Of a stretch of DNA of 64,000 bases, positions 44,247 through 54,376 are shown in pieces. The translations under genes were made by a program, and so were the position numbers. The stretch comes from Fodinibacter sp963695175 (lineage in GTDB: Bacteria; Actinomycetota; Actinomycetes; Actinomycetales; Dermatophilaceae). The DNA is taken from contig CAVOGG010000002.1 of the NCBI GenBank assembly GCA_963695175.1, positions 62,001-126,000 on the forward strand, written 5' to 3'. Every line of letters begins with the position of its first letter. Positions within the stretch are counted from its first letter, which is position 1. The notes under the pieces were generated by a model, which saw only the letters and a list, made by a program, of their open reading frames with translations, had not been told where the DNA came from and ran no database searches.

Positions 44247-45548
44247 TCAGCCGTCGAGCAGGTGCGCGACGTGGTCGTTGGTGAACAGGTGGCCCGGGTC
44301 GAGCCGCTCGCGCACCTCGCGGAAGGCGTCGAAGCGCGGGTAGAGCTCGCGCAGCCGCTGCGAGCCCAGGGTGTGCACCTTGCCCCAGTGCGGCCGGCCC
44401 TCGTGCTCGGCGACGATCGACTCGAAGGCGGCGAACAGCGGTCGTGGGTCCATCCGGTGGTACTGGTGCACCGCGACGTAGGCGTTGTCCCGCTCGTACG
44501 CCGTCGACAGCCACGCGTCGTCGGCGCCGATGAAGCGCACCTCCACGGGGAACGTCACGGGCGCGCTGGTCCGGGCGAACCAGGCGCGCAGCTCGGTGAG
44601 CACCACCTCGACCCGGTCCCGCGGCACGGCGTACTCGCTCTCGACGAAGCGCACGTCGCGCGCGGAGCAGAACACCTTCCACGAGTCGTCGGCGAACTCC
44701 CTCGAGCCGAGCATCCGCGCGCTGAGCCGGTTGATCGCCGGCACCAGCGTGGGCCGTGCGGCCGCCAGCCGGTTGCCGCCCTCGAACAGCCGGTTGGCGA
44801 GCAGGTCGTCCTCGACGCGCGACCGCCACGCGGGCAGGGGCGGGGGGCCTTCGCCCGCCCCGACGACGTCGTTGCGCTTGGCGAGCACCCGGTCGGTGTG
44901 GGGGAACCAGAGCAGGTCGAGGTGGTCGGTCGCGTCGGCCTCGATCTGGATGACGGGCAGCAGCTCGGTGAGCGAGGCGGCCGCCTCCTTCGCGTGCAGC
45001 CGGAAGGCCGGCACGCACTGCAGCTCGACCTCGGTCACGACACCGAGTGCCCCGAGACCGACCCGGGCCGCGCCGAACACCTCCGGCTCGACCTCGGCCG
45101 AGCACTCGAGCGTCGACCCGTCGGCGAGCACCAGGGTGAGCCCGCTGACCGCCGCGGCGATGCCCTGGCGCCGGGTGCCGGTGCCGTGGGTGCCGGTGGC
45201 GATCGCACCGCTGATCGTCTGGCGGTCGACGTCCCCGAGGTTCGGCAGCGCCAGCCCGAGGGCCTGCAGCGCCGGGTTGAGCACGTGTAGCGGGGTGCCG
45301 GCGAGGACGCGCACCCGGCGCCGCTCCCGGTCGATCCCGACCACGCCGCTCAGCCGGTCGACGCGCAGCAGCAGGCCGTCGGTCGCGACGAGCGGTGTGA
45401 ACGAGTGGCCGGACCCGGCCACTCGTACCCGCAGCCCGCTCGACGCCGCCCGCCGCACGGCATCGGCGACCTCGTGGACCGACCCGGCGTCCTGCACCTC
45501 CGCCGGGGTCGCACTCACGTTGCGACCCCAGTTGCGCCACTCACTCAC
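44247..45548 (-). CDS. FAD-linked sugar-1,4-lactone oxidase (D-arabinono/L-gulono type)
   Basis: A 433-residue vanillyl-alcohol-oxidase-family flavoprotein. AGSGHSF holds H48, the probable covalent FAD attachment. GTHGTGT is the pyrophosphate loop, and HWGKVH (about 388-393) is the C-terminal active-site motif of aldonolactone oxidases. Oxidises a sugar lactone or alditol, donor unknown. AAGGAAGG precedes the GTG at 45548, which overlaps the stop of the upstream PLP-enzyme gene. Confidence 0.86.
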   Translation of the reverse strand: MSEWRNWGRNVSATPAEVQDAGSVHEVADAVRRAASSGLRVRVAGSGHSFTPLVATDGLLLRVDRLSGVVGIDRERRRVRVLAGTPLHVLNPALQALGLALPNLGDVDRQTISGAIATGTHGTGTRRQGIAAAVSGLTLVLADGSTLECSAEVEPEVFGAARVGLGALGVVTEVELQCVPAFRLHAKEAAASLTELLPVIQIEADATDHLDLLWFPHTDRVLAKRNDVVGAGEGPPPLPAWRSRVEDDLLANRLFEGGNRLAAARPTLVPAINRLSARMLGSREFADDSWKVFCSARDVRFVESEYAVPRDRVEVVLTELRAWFARTSAPVTFPVEVRFIGADDAWLSTAYERDNAYVAVHQYHRMDPRPLFAAFESIVAEHEGRPHWGKVHTLGSQRLRELYPRFDAFREVRERLDPGHLFTNDHVAHLLDG

Positions 45549-46699
45549 CCGAAGTTCCTTCCTTCACCACGGTACGACGGCACCGTCCCGACGAGCTCGC
45601 CCCCGGCCACCAGGTGCACCGCGTCGAAACGCTCGAGCAGCTCGCCCGCCTTGGCACCCCGCATCCACACCCGGTCCCCGATCCGCAGGCCGTCGGCATC
45701 CTCACCGTGCAGCGGTGTCTGCACCTCGCCGGTCGCCTCGGTGCGCACGAGGGACAGCCCGCGTCGCACCGGCGACGGCACCCGCGACCACCCCGGCTCC
45801 CCGCTGGAGACGTACCCCCCGCCGAAGGCGGTGACGTAGCCCCGGGCCGGTCGCCGCACGACCGGGAGGGCGAAGGCCATCGACGGGCGCGGCTCGAAGT
45901 CGTCGTAGCCGTCGAACAGGGTCGGGGCGTAGAGCCCGGACCCGGCCGCCAGCTCGGTCACGACCTGGTCGCCCCCGAACCGGTGCAGGCTGCCGGTGCC
46001 GCCCGCGTTGACGAAGCGCAGGTCGGCCTCGCCGCGAACGGCCGTCACCACGGCCCGCCGGCGCTGCTCGAGCTCACGCACCGAGCGCCGCTTCATGGTG
46101 CGGATGTGCGGCCCGGCATCCGGTAGGCCCGCGACCTGGGCGTCGTAGAACATCACGCCGCGCACGTCGAGGCCCACCCCGACGGCCGCCCGCACGACGG
46201 CGAGCGCCTGCTCGGCGTCGCGGGTCGGTGAGCGGCGCACCCCGAGGTGCACCCGGCCCACGCGAAGCGACGCGTCGCAGTCGAGGGCGACACCCAACCC
46301 GGCGACGTCGGCCCCGAGGGTGTCGCGCAGCCAGCGCACGTGCTCGACGGAGTCGATCGCCACCGTCACCTCGGCCCGCAGCAGGTCGTCGGTCGCGACC
46401 GCCCGCAGCGCCGCCTCGTCGACCGACGGGTAGGCCACGAAGACGTCGCGCACCCCTTCCCCGACCAGCCACACCGCCTCCGGCACGGCGTAGGCCATCA
46501 CCCCGGAGAAGCCCGGCCGCGCGAGCACCCGGTCGAGCAGGGTGCGACAGCGCACCGACTTCGAGGCGACCCGGATCGGCAGCCCACCGGCCCGCCGGAC
46601 GAGGTCGTCGGCGTTGGCGTCGAAGGCGTCGAGGTCGACGGCGACGAGCGGCGCCGGGAGGCCGGCCGTCGCTCTCGCCCAGTGGTCCGTGCCCGTCAC
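45545..46699 (-). CDS. Amino acid deaminase/aldolase-type PLP enzyme (alanine-racemase fold)
   Basis: A 384-residue protein of the D-threonine aldolase/D-serine dehydratase fold. The PLP lysine is in LPIRVASKSVRCR, with a following barrel and a C-terminal beta domain containing RIGDRVWMRGAKAGEL. Substrate not determined. GTG at 46699 follows TAGGGT by 7 bases, a leaderless-type arrangement; an in-frame GTG further upstream is possible. It overlaps the lactone oxidase gene and is divergent from the MFS gene with 29 bases between starts. Confidence 0.8.
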   Translation of the reverse strand: MTGTDHWARATAGLPAPLVAVDLDAFDANADDLVRRAGGLPIRVASKSVRCRTLLDRVLARPGFSGVMAYAVPEAVWLVGEGVRDVFVAYPSVDEAALRAVATDDLLRAEVTVAIDSVEHVRWLRDTLGADVAGLGVALDCDASLRVGRVHLGVRRSPTRDAEQALAVVRAAVGVGLDVRGVMFYDAQVAGLPDAGPHIRTMKRRSVRELEQRRRAVVTAVRGEADLRFVNAGGTGSLHRFGGDQVVTELAAGSGLYAPTLFDGYDDFEPRPSMAFALPVVRRPARGYVTAFGGGYVSSGEPGWSRVPSPVRRGLSLVRTEATGEVQTPLHGEDADGLRIGDRVWMRGAKAGELLERFDAVHLVAGGELVGTVPSYRGEGRNFG

Positions 46700-46728
46700 G
46701 GTGCCGACCCTAGTGCGATGCTGGCCCG

Positions 46729-48021
46729 GTGACCCAGGACCACGGGACATTCGTCGGTGACCCTCCTCGCACGAGGTGGCACCGGGCCTGGCTCGTGGCC
46801 GCCGTCACCCTCGGCGCCCTGGTGGCGGCCGCGGCCTTCCGCAGCTCCACCGGCGTGCTGCTCGAGCCGATCGAGGCCGAGTTCGGCTGGTCGCGGGCGG
46901 TGACCTCGGGGGCGGTGAGCCTCAACCTGGTGCTCTACGGCCTCACCGCGCCGTTCGCCGCCGCCTTCATGGAGCGCTTCGGCGTGCGGTCCACCGTCGC
47001 CACCGCATTGGTCGTCGTCGGGGTCGCGAGCGGCCTGACCACCCTGATGACCCAGCCGTGGCAGCTGTGGCTGCTCTGGGGCGTGTTCATCGGCATCGGC
47101 ACCGGGGCGATGGCCCTGGTGCTCGGCGCGATCGTCGCCAACCGGTGGTTCCACACCCAGCGCGGGCTCGTCGTCGGCATCTTCTCCGCCGCCAACGCCA
47201 CCGGGCAGCTGCTCTTCCTCCCGCTCATCGCGCGCACCGCCGCCGACCAGGGGTGGCGTGCCGCGGCCGGCATCGTCGGCGTGCTGGCGCTGCTCATGGC
47301 CGCTCTCGTGCTCGCGTTCCTGCGCGACCGGCCCTCCGACCACGGCCTGCTCCCCTACGGCATGGAACCGGGCAGCGTGGTCGTCGAGGCCGAGCTGACC
47401 GGCGCATCCCCCGCACGGATCGCCGTCGGCGTGCTGCGCAAGGCGAGCCGCCACTGGTCGTTCTGGGCGCTGGTGCTCACCTTCTGGGTGTGCGGCTGGT
47501 CGACGAACGGCATCATCCAGACCCACTTCGTGCCCGCCGCCCACGACCACGGGATGCCGTCGACCACCGCCGCCGGGCTGCTCGCCGTCGTCGGCATCTT
47601 CGACATCGCCGGCACGGTGGCCTCCGGCTGGCTCACCGACCGGGTCGACCCACGCTGGCTCCTCGTGGCCTACTACGGCGGGCGCGGCATCTCGCTGCTG
47701 GCCCTGGATGCCGTGCTCGCACCGGGCATCGAGCCCGGCATGTGGGTGTTCATCGTCTTCTACGGCCTGGACTGGGTGGCGACCGTGCCGCCCACGGTCG
47801 CCCTGTGCCGCACCCACTTCGGGCTCGCCGACTCCGGCGTGGTGTTCGGCTGGGTGTTCGCCTCGCACATGGTCGGTGCCGGTGTCGGTGCCAGCGTGGC
47901 CGGGTGGGTGCGCACCGGCCAGGGCGACTACCACTGGGCCTGGGTGGTGGCCGCAGCGCTGTGCTTCTTGGCGGTGGCCATCACCCTGTCGATCCCGAAG
48001 GTCGTCAGCCGACCCGGGTGA
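46729..48021 (+). CDS. MFS transporter
   Basis: A 430-residue permease with 12 predicted helices and a central charged loop (LRDRPSDHGLLPYG, GASPARIAVGVLRKASRHWSF). The 'DxPxxxGLxPxG' central segment and the GWSRAV motif in the first periplasmic loop resemble the monocarboxylate/oxalate-type MFS group. Substrate unknown. GTG at 46729. Its 3' end overlaps the polyprenyl synthase gene tail-to-tail by 17 bases. Confidence 0.87.
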   Translation: MTQDHGTFVGDPPRTRWHRAWLVAAVTLGALVAAAAFRSSTGVLLEPIEAEFGWSRAVTSGAVSLNLVLYGLTAPFAAAFMERFGVRSTVATALVVVGVASGLTTLMTQPWQLWLLWGVFIGIGTGAMALVLGAIVANRWFHTQRGLVVGIFSAANATGQLLFLPLIARTAADQGWRAAAGIVGVLALLMAALVLAFLRDRPSDHGLLPYGMEPGSVVVEAELTGASPARIAVGVLRKASRHWSFWALVLTFWVCGWSTNGIIQTHFVPAAHDHGMPSTTAAGLLAVVGIFDIAGTVASGWLTDRVDPRWLLVAYYGGRGISLLALDAVLAPGIEPGMWVFIVFYGLDWVATVPPTVALCRTHFGLADSGVVFGWVFASHMVGAGVGASVAGWVRTGQGDYHWAWVVAAALCFLAVAITLSIPKVVSRPG

Positions 48022-49033
48022 CGACCCCGGTCGCGAGCGCGTGCAGGGCGTCCTTGGCGTCGCTGTCGGGCAGCGTGGCGAGCACGTCCTGGGCCTGGCG
48101 CGCCACGGCATACGTGTGCTCGCGGGCCACGGCCATCGCCCGGTGTGCGCGCAGCAGGCCGAGGGCCTCGGCGAGAAGCGCGTCGTCCTCGAGGTCGCTG
48201 GTGAGCAGCTCCTGCAGGCGGGCGTCGGCCGGGTCGGTCGAGGCGAGCACGTGGAGCACGGGCAGCGTGCGCTTGCCCTCGCGCAGGTCGGTGCCGGGCG
48301 TCTTGCCGGTCTCGTCGGCCTCGGACTCGATGTCGATGAGGTCGTCGGCGAGCTGGAAGGCGACCCCGAGCCGCTCACCGAAGTCGCGCATCGTCTCGAC
48401 GGTGGCGTCGTCACACCCACCGAACATCGCGCCGTAGCGCGCGGCGGTGGCGATGAGCACGCCGGTCTTGTCGGCGAGCACCGCGAGGTAGTAGTCGACC
48501 GGGTCGGTGTCGGGCGGGCACGGCCGGTCGTCGCGGATCTGGCCGGAGCACAGCCGCACGAAGGTCTGCGCCTGGATCTTGACGGCCTGCGGGCCGAGGT
48601 CGGCGACGATGTCGGACGCCGTGCCGAAGAGCAGGTCGCCGACGAGGATCGCGGTGGAGTTGCCGTAGGCCGCGTTGGCGCTCGGGGCCCCGCGGCGCAC
48701 GTCGGCCTCGTCCATGACGTCGTCGTGGTAGAGCGACGCGAGGTGGGTCAGCTCGACGCCCGCCGCGGCGGCCACGACGCGCTCGTCGACGCCGTCGCCG
48801 AGCTCGGAGGCCAGGAGGGTGAGCAACGGGCGGAACCGCTTGCCGCCCGCCGCGGTGAGGTGCGAACCGGCCCGCGCGATGAACGGGTCGTCGTGGTCGA
48901 CCCGCGCCGCGATGAGCGCGTTGACGGCGGTGAGCCCGTCGGCGAGCTGCACCCGCAGCCGCTCGGAGGCGCCCGGCAGCTCGAGCACCGAGGGCGTGCC
49001 GCGCTGGGCCGGTTCCGCCGTCACCCGCGTCAC
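48005..49033 (-). CDS. Polyprenyl diphosphate synthase (menaquinone side chain)
   Basis: A 342-residue trans-prenyltransferase. First Asp-rich motif DDVMD at 104-108, GGKRFRP for diphosphate binding, and second Asp-rich motif FQLADDLIDIE. Chain length cannot be read directly. It joins the nuo operon through GTG at 49033 overlapping the nuoN stop (GTG at 49024 is an alternative), linking quinone supply to complex I. Confidence 0.9.
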   Translation of the reverse strand: MTRVTAEPAQRGTPSVLELPGASERLRVQLADGLTAVNALIAARVDHDDPFIARAGSHLTAAGGKRFRPLLTLLASELGDGVDERVVAAAAGVELTHLASLYHDDVMDEADVRRGAPSANAAYGNSTAILVGDLLFGTASDIVADLGPQAVKIQAQTFVRLCSGQIRDDRPCPPDTDPVDYYLAVLADKTGVLIATAARYGAMFGGCDDATVETMRDFGERLGVAFQLADDLIDIESEADETGKTPGTDLREGKRTLPVLHVLASTDPADARLQELLTSDLEDDALLAEALGLLRAHRAMAVAREHTYAVARQAQDVLATLPDSDAKDALHALATGVVTRVG

Positions 49034-50598
49034 AGCAGGAACTGCGAGGCGTTGCTCGCGATCTCGAGCAGGAAGGCGGGCACGATCCCGAGCACCACCG
49101 TGGCGGCGACGCCGACGGTGATCGCGACCGTGGCCCCGATGGAGGGCGTCAGCACGACGACGACCTCCTCGCTGTCGCCGGTCGGCTCCGTGAAGTACAT
49201 CAGCACGATCAGCCGGACGTAGACGAACGCCGTGACCGCCGAGGCCAGCACCGCGATGACCACGAGCAGGACGCCACCGGGCCCGGCGGCCACCGCGGGG
49301 GCGAAGGTGGCGTACTTCGCCGTGAAGCCGGAGGTCAGCGGGATGCCGGCGAACGCGAGCAGCAGGAACGAGAACGTCGCCGCGAACACCGGGTGGTTGC
49401 GGCCCAGGCCGGCCCACTGCGACAGGTGCGAGGCCTCCGAGCCGCCCTGGCGCACCATGGCGACCAGCCCGAACGCGGCCACGGTCGCGAAACCGTAGGC
49501 GACGAGGTAGAACATCACGCCGCCGATCGCGGCCTGCGAGAACGCCAGGACACCGACGAGGATGAAGCCGGCGTGCGCGATCGAGGAGTAGGCGAGCAGG
49601 CGCTTGACGTCGGTCTGGGTGACCGAGAGCACCGCGCCGACCACCATGGTCAGCACCGCGATGGCGTAGACACCGTTCTGCCAGTCCCACCGGTCGGCGC
49701 CGACGCCGACGAAGGCCACCCGCAGGATCACCCCGAAGGCGGCGAGCTTGGTGCAGGCGGCCATGAAGCCGGTGACGGGGGTGGGCGCGCCCTGGTAGGC
49801 GTCCGGGGTCCAGGAGTGGAACGGCACGGCGCCGACCTTGAACATCAGGCCGACGAGCAGCAGGACGACACCGGGCACGAGCAGGCCGTCGAGGTCGCCC
49901 GGCGCGCTCGAGATGGCCACCGAGATGGCCCGCAGGTCAGAGGAGCCCGAGTAGCCGTAGAGCAGGGCGGAACCGAACAGGAAGAACGCGCTGGAGAAGC
50001 CGCCGAGCAGGAAGTACTTCATCGCGGCCTCCTGCGAGAGCAGGCGACGGCGGCGGGCCAACCCGGTCATGACGTACAGCGGCAGCGAGAGCACCTCGAG
50101 GCCGACGAACATCGTGATCAGGTCGTTGGCGGTGAGGAAGACCATCATGCCGAGCACCGCGAACAGGGTCAGCGGGAAGACCTCCGAGGTGGCGTACCCG
50201 GTGCGGGTGGCGATGTCCTCCTGGTTCGAGCCCGGGGTCGAGGCGCCCATCGGGGTGAACGCGTCGGAGCCGACGCCGCCGAACCGCTCGCCCATGATGA
50301 GCACGCTGGTCACGGCCAGCAGCAGCAGGGCGCCCATCAGGAAGACCGAGACGCCGTCGACGACGACCGAGCCACCCAGGGTGACGGTCATCGAGTTGCG
50401 CGACCAGATCAGCAGGGCCGCGAACGCGGCGAGGAGCACCAGCGAGGTGAACCACACCTGGATGCCGTGCCGGGCGTGCCGGGGCGCGAACGCCTCGACG
50501 AGCACCCCGACGAGCGAGCCCGCCACGACGATGAGCATCGGGGCGATCGCCGCGTAGTCGACGGCGACGGCCTGGAACTCGGCGGCGGCGGCGGTCAC
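49030..50598 (-). CDS. nuoN: Complex I subunit N (main operon)
   Basis: A 522-residue antiporter-like subunit with about 14 helices. FVGLEVLSLPLYVM holds the helix-5 glutamate, and FKVGAVPFHSWTPDAYQGAPTPV the Lys/His segment. GTG at 50598 overlaps the nuoM stop. A hydrophilic insertion around GGVGSDAFTPMGASTPGSNQEDIATR is seen in the first third. It is the last complex I gene of the operon and is followed by the polyprenyl synthase. Confidence 0.95.
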   Translation of the reverse strand: MTAAAAEFQAVAVDYAAIAPMLIVVAGSLVGVLVEAFAPRHARHGIQVWFTSLVLLAAFAALLIWSRNSMTVTLGGSVVVDGVSVFLMGALLLLAVTSVLIMGERFGGVGSDAFTPMGASTPGSNQEDIATRTGYATSEVFPLTLFAVLGMMVFLTANDLITMFVGLEVLSLPLYVMTGLARRRRLLSQEAAMKYFLLGGFSSAFFLFGSALLYGYSGSSDLRAISVAISSAPGDLDGLLVPGVVLLLVGLMFKVGAVPFHSWTPDAYQGAPTPVTGFMAACTKLAAFGVILRVAFVGVGADRWDWQNGVYAIAVLTMVVGAVLSVTQTDVKRLLAYSSIAHAGFILVGVLAFSQAAIGGVMFYLVAYGFATVAAFGLVAMVRQGGSEASHLSQWAGLGRNHPVFAATFSFLLLAFAGIPLTSGFTAKYATFAPAVAAGPGGVLLVVIAVLASAVTAFVYVRLIVLMYFTEPTGDSEEVVVVLTPSIGATVAITVGVAATVVLGIVPAFLLEIASNASQFLL

Positions 50599-52133
50599 TT
50601 GGTGCTCCCGGAGGCGTTGGTCGGCGTCGGATCGGTGACGCCGACGTACACCAGCGTCCGGTCCACGGCCGGGTTGAGGATGTCGAGCACCGGCTTCGGG
50701 AAGAAGCCGAGCAGGAGGAACGAGGCGATGATCGGCACCACGACGACCTTCTCGCGCACGGACAGGTCGCGCGGCGACTCGCCCTCGGCGAAGGTGGGCT
50801 TGGGCCCGGTCATGGTGCGCTGGTACATCAGCAGGATGTACAGGGCGGCCAGCACGGTACCCAGGGTCGCGATGACCGCGGCGGCCTCGTAGCGCATGAA
50901 GGTGCCCTGGAGCACGAGGAACTCCGACACGAACGTCGACAGCCCCGGCAGCGCGAGGCTCGAGAGCCCGACCACGAGGAAGGTGCCGGCGAGAACCGGC
51001 GTGACGCGCTGCCAGCCGCCGTAGTCCGGGATCCGCTTCGAACCGCGCCGGGCGACGAGGAAGCCGGCCAGGAGGAACAGGCCCGCGGTCGAGAAGCCGT
51101 GGTTGACCATGTACAGGGTCGACCCGGACCCGCCGACGGTGGTCAGCGCGAAGATGCCGAGCACCATCAGCCCGAAGTGGCTGATCGAGGTGAACGCGAT
51201 GAGCCGCATCATGTCGGTCTGTCCGATGGCGAGCAGGGCGCCGTAGATGATCGAGATGACGGCCAGCGTGAGGACCACGGGCGTCGCCCACTTCGAGGCC
51301 TCCGGGAACAGCTGGAGGCAGAACCGGATCATCCCGTAGGTGCCGACCTTGTCGAGGATGCCGACGAGCAGCACCGCGGTCGCGGGTCGGGCCTCGGTCG
51401 CGGCGTCCGGCAGCCAGGTGTGCACCGGCCACATCGGCGCCTTGATGGCGAAGGCGATGAAGAAGCCGACGAACATCCAGCGCAGCGCCGTCGTCGACGC
51501 GTCGAGGTTCCCGGTGAGGTTGGTGATGAGGAAGCCGTTGTCACCGCCCGGGCCTGCGAAGTAGACCGCGATGACGGCCACGAGCATGACCAGCCCGCCC
51601 AGCAGGGAGAACAGGAGGAACTTCACGGCGGCGTACTGCCGGCGGGCGCCGCCGAACAGCCCGATGAGGAAGTACACCGGGATGAGCATCGCCTCGAAGA
51701 AGACGTAGAACAGGAAGACGTCGGTGGCGGCGAAGACGCCCACGATGAACGCCTCGAGCACCAGCATCAGCGCGAAGTAGCGCTTCTCGCGGCCCTCCCC
51801 CTCGTCGCTGACGTCGTTCCAGGCGGCGAGCAGGCAGACCGGGGTGAGGATGGCCGCCATCACGATCAGCGACAGCGCGATGCCGTCGACACCGACGGCG
51901 TACGACACCCCGAACTGCGGGATCCACGAGTGCACCTCGGAGAGCTGGAACTGCTCTGCGGCACCGGCGTCGAACCGCACCCACGCGAGCACCGACAGCA
52001 CCAGCGTCACGAGCGAGAAGCCGAGGGCCACCGGCTTCGCGTGACGCGCCGCGCTCCCGGGCAGCACGGCGACGACGACGGCGCCGACCAGCGGCACCAC
52101 CATCATCAAGGTGAGCAGGGGCAGGGAGTTCAC
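50595..52133 (-). CDS. nuoM: Complex I subunit M (main operon)
   Basis: A 512-residue pump subunit with YVFFEAMLIPVYFLIG (helix-5 glutamate) and IKAPMWPVHTWLPDAATEAR (channel Lys/His). GTG at 52133 overlaps the nuoL stop. The tail of about 50 residues (PAVDRTLVYVGVTDPTPTNAS) is hydrophilic. Confidence 0.95.
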   Translation of the reverse strand: MNSLPLLTLMMVVPLVGAVVVAVLPGSAARHAKPVALGFSLVTLVLSVLAWVRFDAGAAEQFQLSEVHSWIPQFGVSYAVGVDGIALSLIVMAAILTPVCLLAAWNDVSDEGEGREKRYFALMLVLEAFIVGVFAATDVFLFYVFFEAMLIPVYFLIGLFGGARRQYAAVKFLLFSLLGGLVMLVAVIAVYFAGPGGDNGFLITNLTGNLDASTTALRWMFVGFFIAFAIKAPMWPVHTWLPDAATEARPATAVLLVGILDKVGTYGMIRFCLQLFPEASKWATPVVLTLAVISIIYGALLAIGQTDMMRLIAFTSISHFGLMVLGIFALTTVGGSGSTLYMVNHGFSTAGLFLLAGFLVARRGSKRIPDYGGWQRVTPVLAGTFLVVGLSSLALPGLSTFVSEFLVLQGTFMRYEAAAVIATLGTVLAALYILLMYQRTMTGPKPTFAEGESPRDLSVREKVVVVPIIASFLLLGFFPKPVLDILNPAVDRTLVYVGVTDPTPTNASGSTK

Positions 52134-54067
52134 TGGATCACCCACATCGCGCCGAGAACGGTGACGACACCGACAAGCATCGTCAGGGCATACGACCGGA
52201 CGTAGCCGGTCTGGAGGTGACGCAACCTCGAGGAGAACCCGCCGATCAGGGCGGCCAGACCACCGACGGCCCCGTCGACCCCGCGGGCGTCGGCGAAGAC
52301 CAGGCCGCGGGTCAGGTGGATGCCGGGGCGCATGAACAGGCCCTCGTTGAGGGCGTCCTGGTACAGGTCCTGCCGGGCCGCGACGGTGATGGCGGACCCC
52401 TTGGGTGCGACCTCGGGCACGACGTCCGCGCCGTAGCGCGTCCAGGCGTAGAACGCACCGGCCACCACGAGCACCAGGGTGACGGTCATGATCAGCCACA
52501 CCGGCAGCACCGGGTGGTCCTCGACCGGCTCTCCGACGACCGGCGCCAGCCAGCTCGTGATGATCCCGGTCGGGCCGAGGATCAGGCCGAGGAAGGCCGA
52601 GCCCAGGGCCAGCACCATCATCGGCACCGTCATGGTGAGCGGCGACTCGTGCGGGTGCACGTCGTCGTCGTCCTCCCAGCGCTTCTCGCCGTGGAAGGTC
52701 ATGAAGAACATGCGGGACATGTAGAAGGCGGTGATGCCGGCGCCGAGCATCGTGGCCCCGCCGAGCACCCACGGCTGCCAGCCCTCACCGACGAAGGCCG
52801 ACTCGATGATCTTGTCCTTGGACCAGAAGCCCGAGAACGGCGGGATGCCGATGATGGCCAGCCAGCCGAGCCCGAAGGTGATCCAGGTGATCTTCATCAG
52901 CAGGGCGAGCCCACCGAAGCGCCGCATGTTGACCTCGTTGTTCATGCCGTGCATGACCGAGCCGGCGCCGAGGAACATCCCGGCCTTGAAGAAGCCGTGG
53001 GTGAGCAGGTGGAAGATCGCGAAGGCGTAGCCGATCGGGCCCAGGCCCGCGGCGAGCATCATGTAGCCGATCTGGCTCATCGTGGAGGCGGCCAGCGCCT
53101 TCTTGATGTCGTCCTTCGCGCAGCCGACGATCGCCCCGAAGATCAGGGTGACCGCGCCGACCAGTGCCACGGCGAGCCGCGCATCCGGTGTGGCGGTGAA
53201 GATGACGTCGGACCGCACGATGAGGTAGACGCCGGCGGTGACCATGGTCGCCGCGTGGATCAGCGCCGACACCGGTGTCGGGCCGGCCATCGCGTCGCCG
53301 AGCCAGGACTGCAGCGGGAACTGCGCCGACTTGCCGCAGGCTCCCAGCAGCAGGAGCAGGCCCATCGCGGTGAGCACGCCCTGGTTCGCGGTGGCCACGC
53401 CCGCGTCGACCGTGGCGAAGTCGACGCCGCCGAAGGTGACGAACATCAGCATGATCGCGATGGCCAGCCCGAGGTCACCGACCCGGTTGACGAAGAACGC
53501 CTTGTTGGCCGCGGTGGCGTAGGCCGGGTTCCAGTTCCAGAACCCGATGAGCAGGTACGACGCCAGGCCCACGCCCTCCCAGCCGACGAACAGCAGGAGG
53601 TAGGAGTTGGCGAGCACCAGCAGGAGCATCGACGCGATGAACAGGTTGAGGTAGGCGAAGAAGCGCCGCTTGTCGGGGTCGTGCTCCATGTAGCCGATCG
53701 AGTACACGTGGATCAGCGACCCGACGAAGGTGATCAGCATGACGAAGCACATCGACAGCGGGTCGATGAGCAGCCCGGCGTCCAGCTGGAAGGCGCCCGC
53801 CGGGATCCAGTTCCACAGGGTGAGGTTCATGGCCCGCTCGTCGGGCGCGAGCCCGACCAGCTGCAGCATGACCACGAGCCCGACGAGGAAGGAGGCCCAC
53901 GACATCCCGGTGCCGAGCAGCGCCCCGAACCGGTCGGTGCGCCGTCCCCCGAGCAGGAGGATGGCGGCACCGAGCAGGGGCAGCGCGATGAGCAGCCACG
54001 CGTAGGCGGAGGCTCCGCTCGCGTCGGCCGCGACGATCGAGCCGCCCTCGGTCATGAGTGAGGTCAC
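52130..54067 (-). CDS. nuoL: Complex I subunit L (main operon)
   Basis: A 645-residue distal pump subunit. FVGWEGVGLASYLLIGFW and KSAQFPLQSWLGDAMAGPTPVSALIHAATMVTAG are the conserved blocks; the C-terminal region provides the lateral helix. AAGGAG precedes the GTG at 54067, 9 bases after nuoK's codons end, one of the few junctions in the operon without overlap. Confidence 0.95.
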   Translation of the reverse strand: MTSLMTEGGSIVAADASGASAYAWLLIALPLLGAAILLLGGRRTDRFGALLGTGMSWASFLVGLVVMLQLVGLAPDERAMNLTLWNWIPAGAFQLDAGLLIDPLSMCFVMLITFVGSLIHVYSIGYMEHDPDKRRFFAYLNLFIASMLLLVLANSYLLLFVGWEGVGLASYLLIGFWNWNPAYATAANKAFFVNRVGDLGLAIAIMLMFVTFGGVDFATVDAGVATANQGVLTAMGLLLLLGACGKSAQFPLQSWLGDAMAGPTPVSALIHAATMVTAGVYLIVRSDVIFTATPDARLAVALVGAVTLIFGAIVGCAKDDIKKALAASTMSQIGYMMLAAGLGPIGYAFAIFHLLTHGFFKAGMFLGAGSVMHGMNNEVNMRRFGGLALLMKITWITFGLGWLAIIGIPPFSGFWSKDKIIESAFVGEGWQPWVLGGATMLGAGITAFYMSRMFFMTFHGEKRWEDDDDVHPHESPLTMTVPMMVLALGSAFLGLILGPTGIITSWLAPVVGEPVEDHPVLPVWLIMTVTLVLVVAGAFYAWTRYGADVVPEVAPKGSAITVAARQDLYQDALNEGLFMRPGIHLTRGLVFADARGVDGAVGGLAALIGGFSSRLRHLQTGYVRSYALTMLVGVVTVLGAMWVIQ

Positions 54068-54076
54068 TGGTGCTCC

Positions 54077-54376
54077 TTACAGCTTCAGCAGGTTCGCGTC
54101 GTCGACCGAGGCCGACCGGCGGGAACGGAAGATCGCCATGATGATCGCGAGGCCCACGACGACCTCCGCCGCGGCCACCACCATGACGAAGAGGGCGAGG
54201 ACCTGACCGTCGAGGTTGCCGTGGATCCGCGCGAACGTCACGAAGACGAGGTTCGTCGCGTTGAGCATGAGCTCGACGCCCATGAAGACGATGATCGCGT
54301 TGCGCCGGGTGAGCACCGTGGCCCCGCCGATGGCGAACAGGATCGTCGCCAGGTAGATGTAGTTGACGACGCTCAC
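54077..54376 (-). CDS. nuoK: Complex I subunit K (main operon)
   Basis: A 99-residue three-helix subunit. IVFMGVELMLNATNLVFV and AAAEVVVGLAIIMAIF hold the intramembrane glutamates. GTG at 54376 overlaps the nuoJ stop. Confidence 0.95.
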   Translation of the reverse strand: MSVVNYIYLATILFAIGGATVLTRRNAIIVFMGVELMLNATNLVFVTFARIHGNLDGQVLALFVMVVAAAEVVVGLAIIMAIFRSRRSASVDDANLLKL

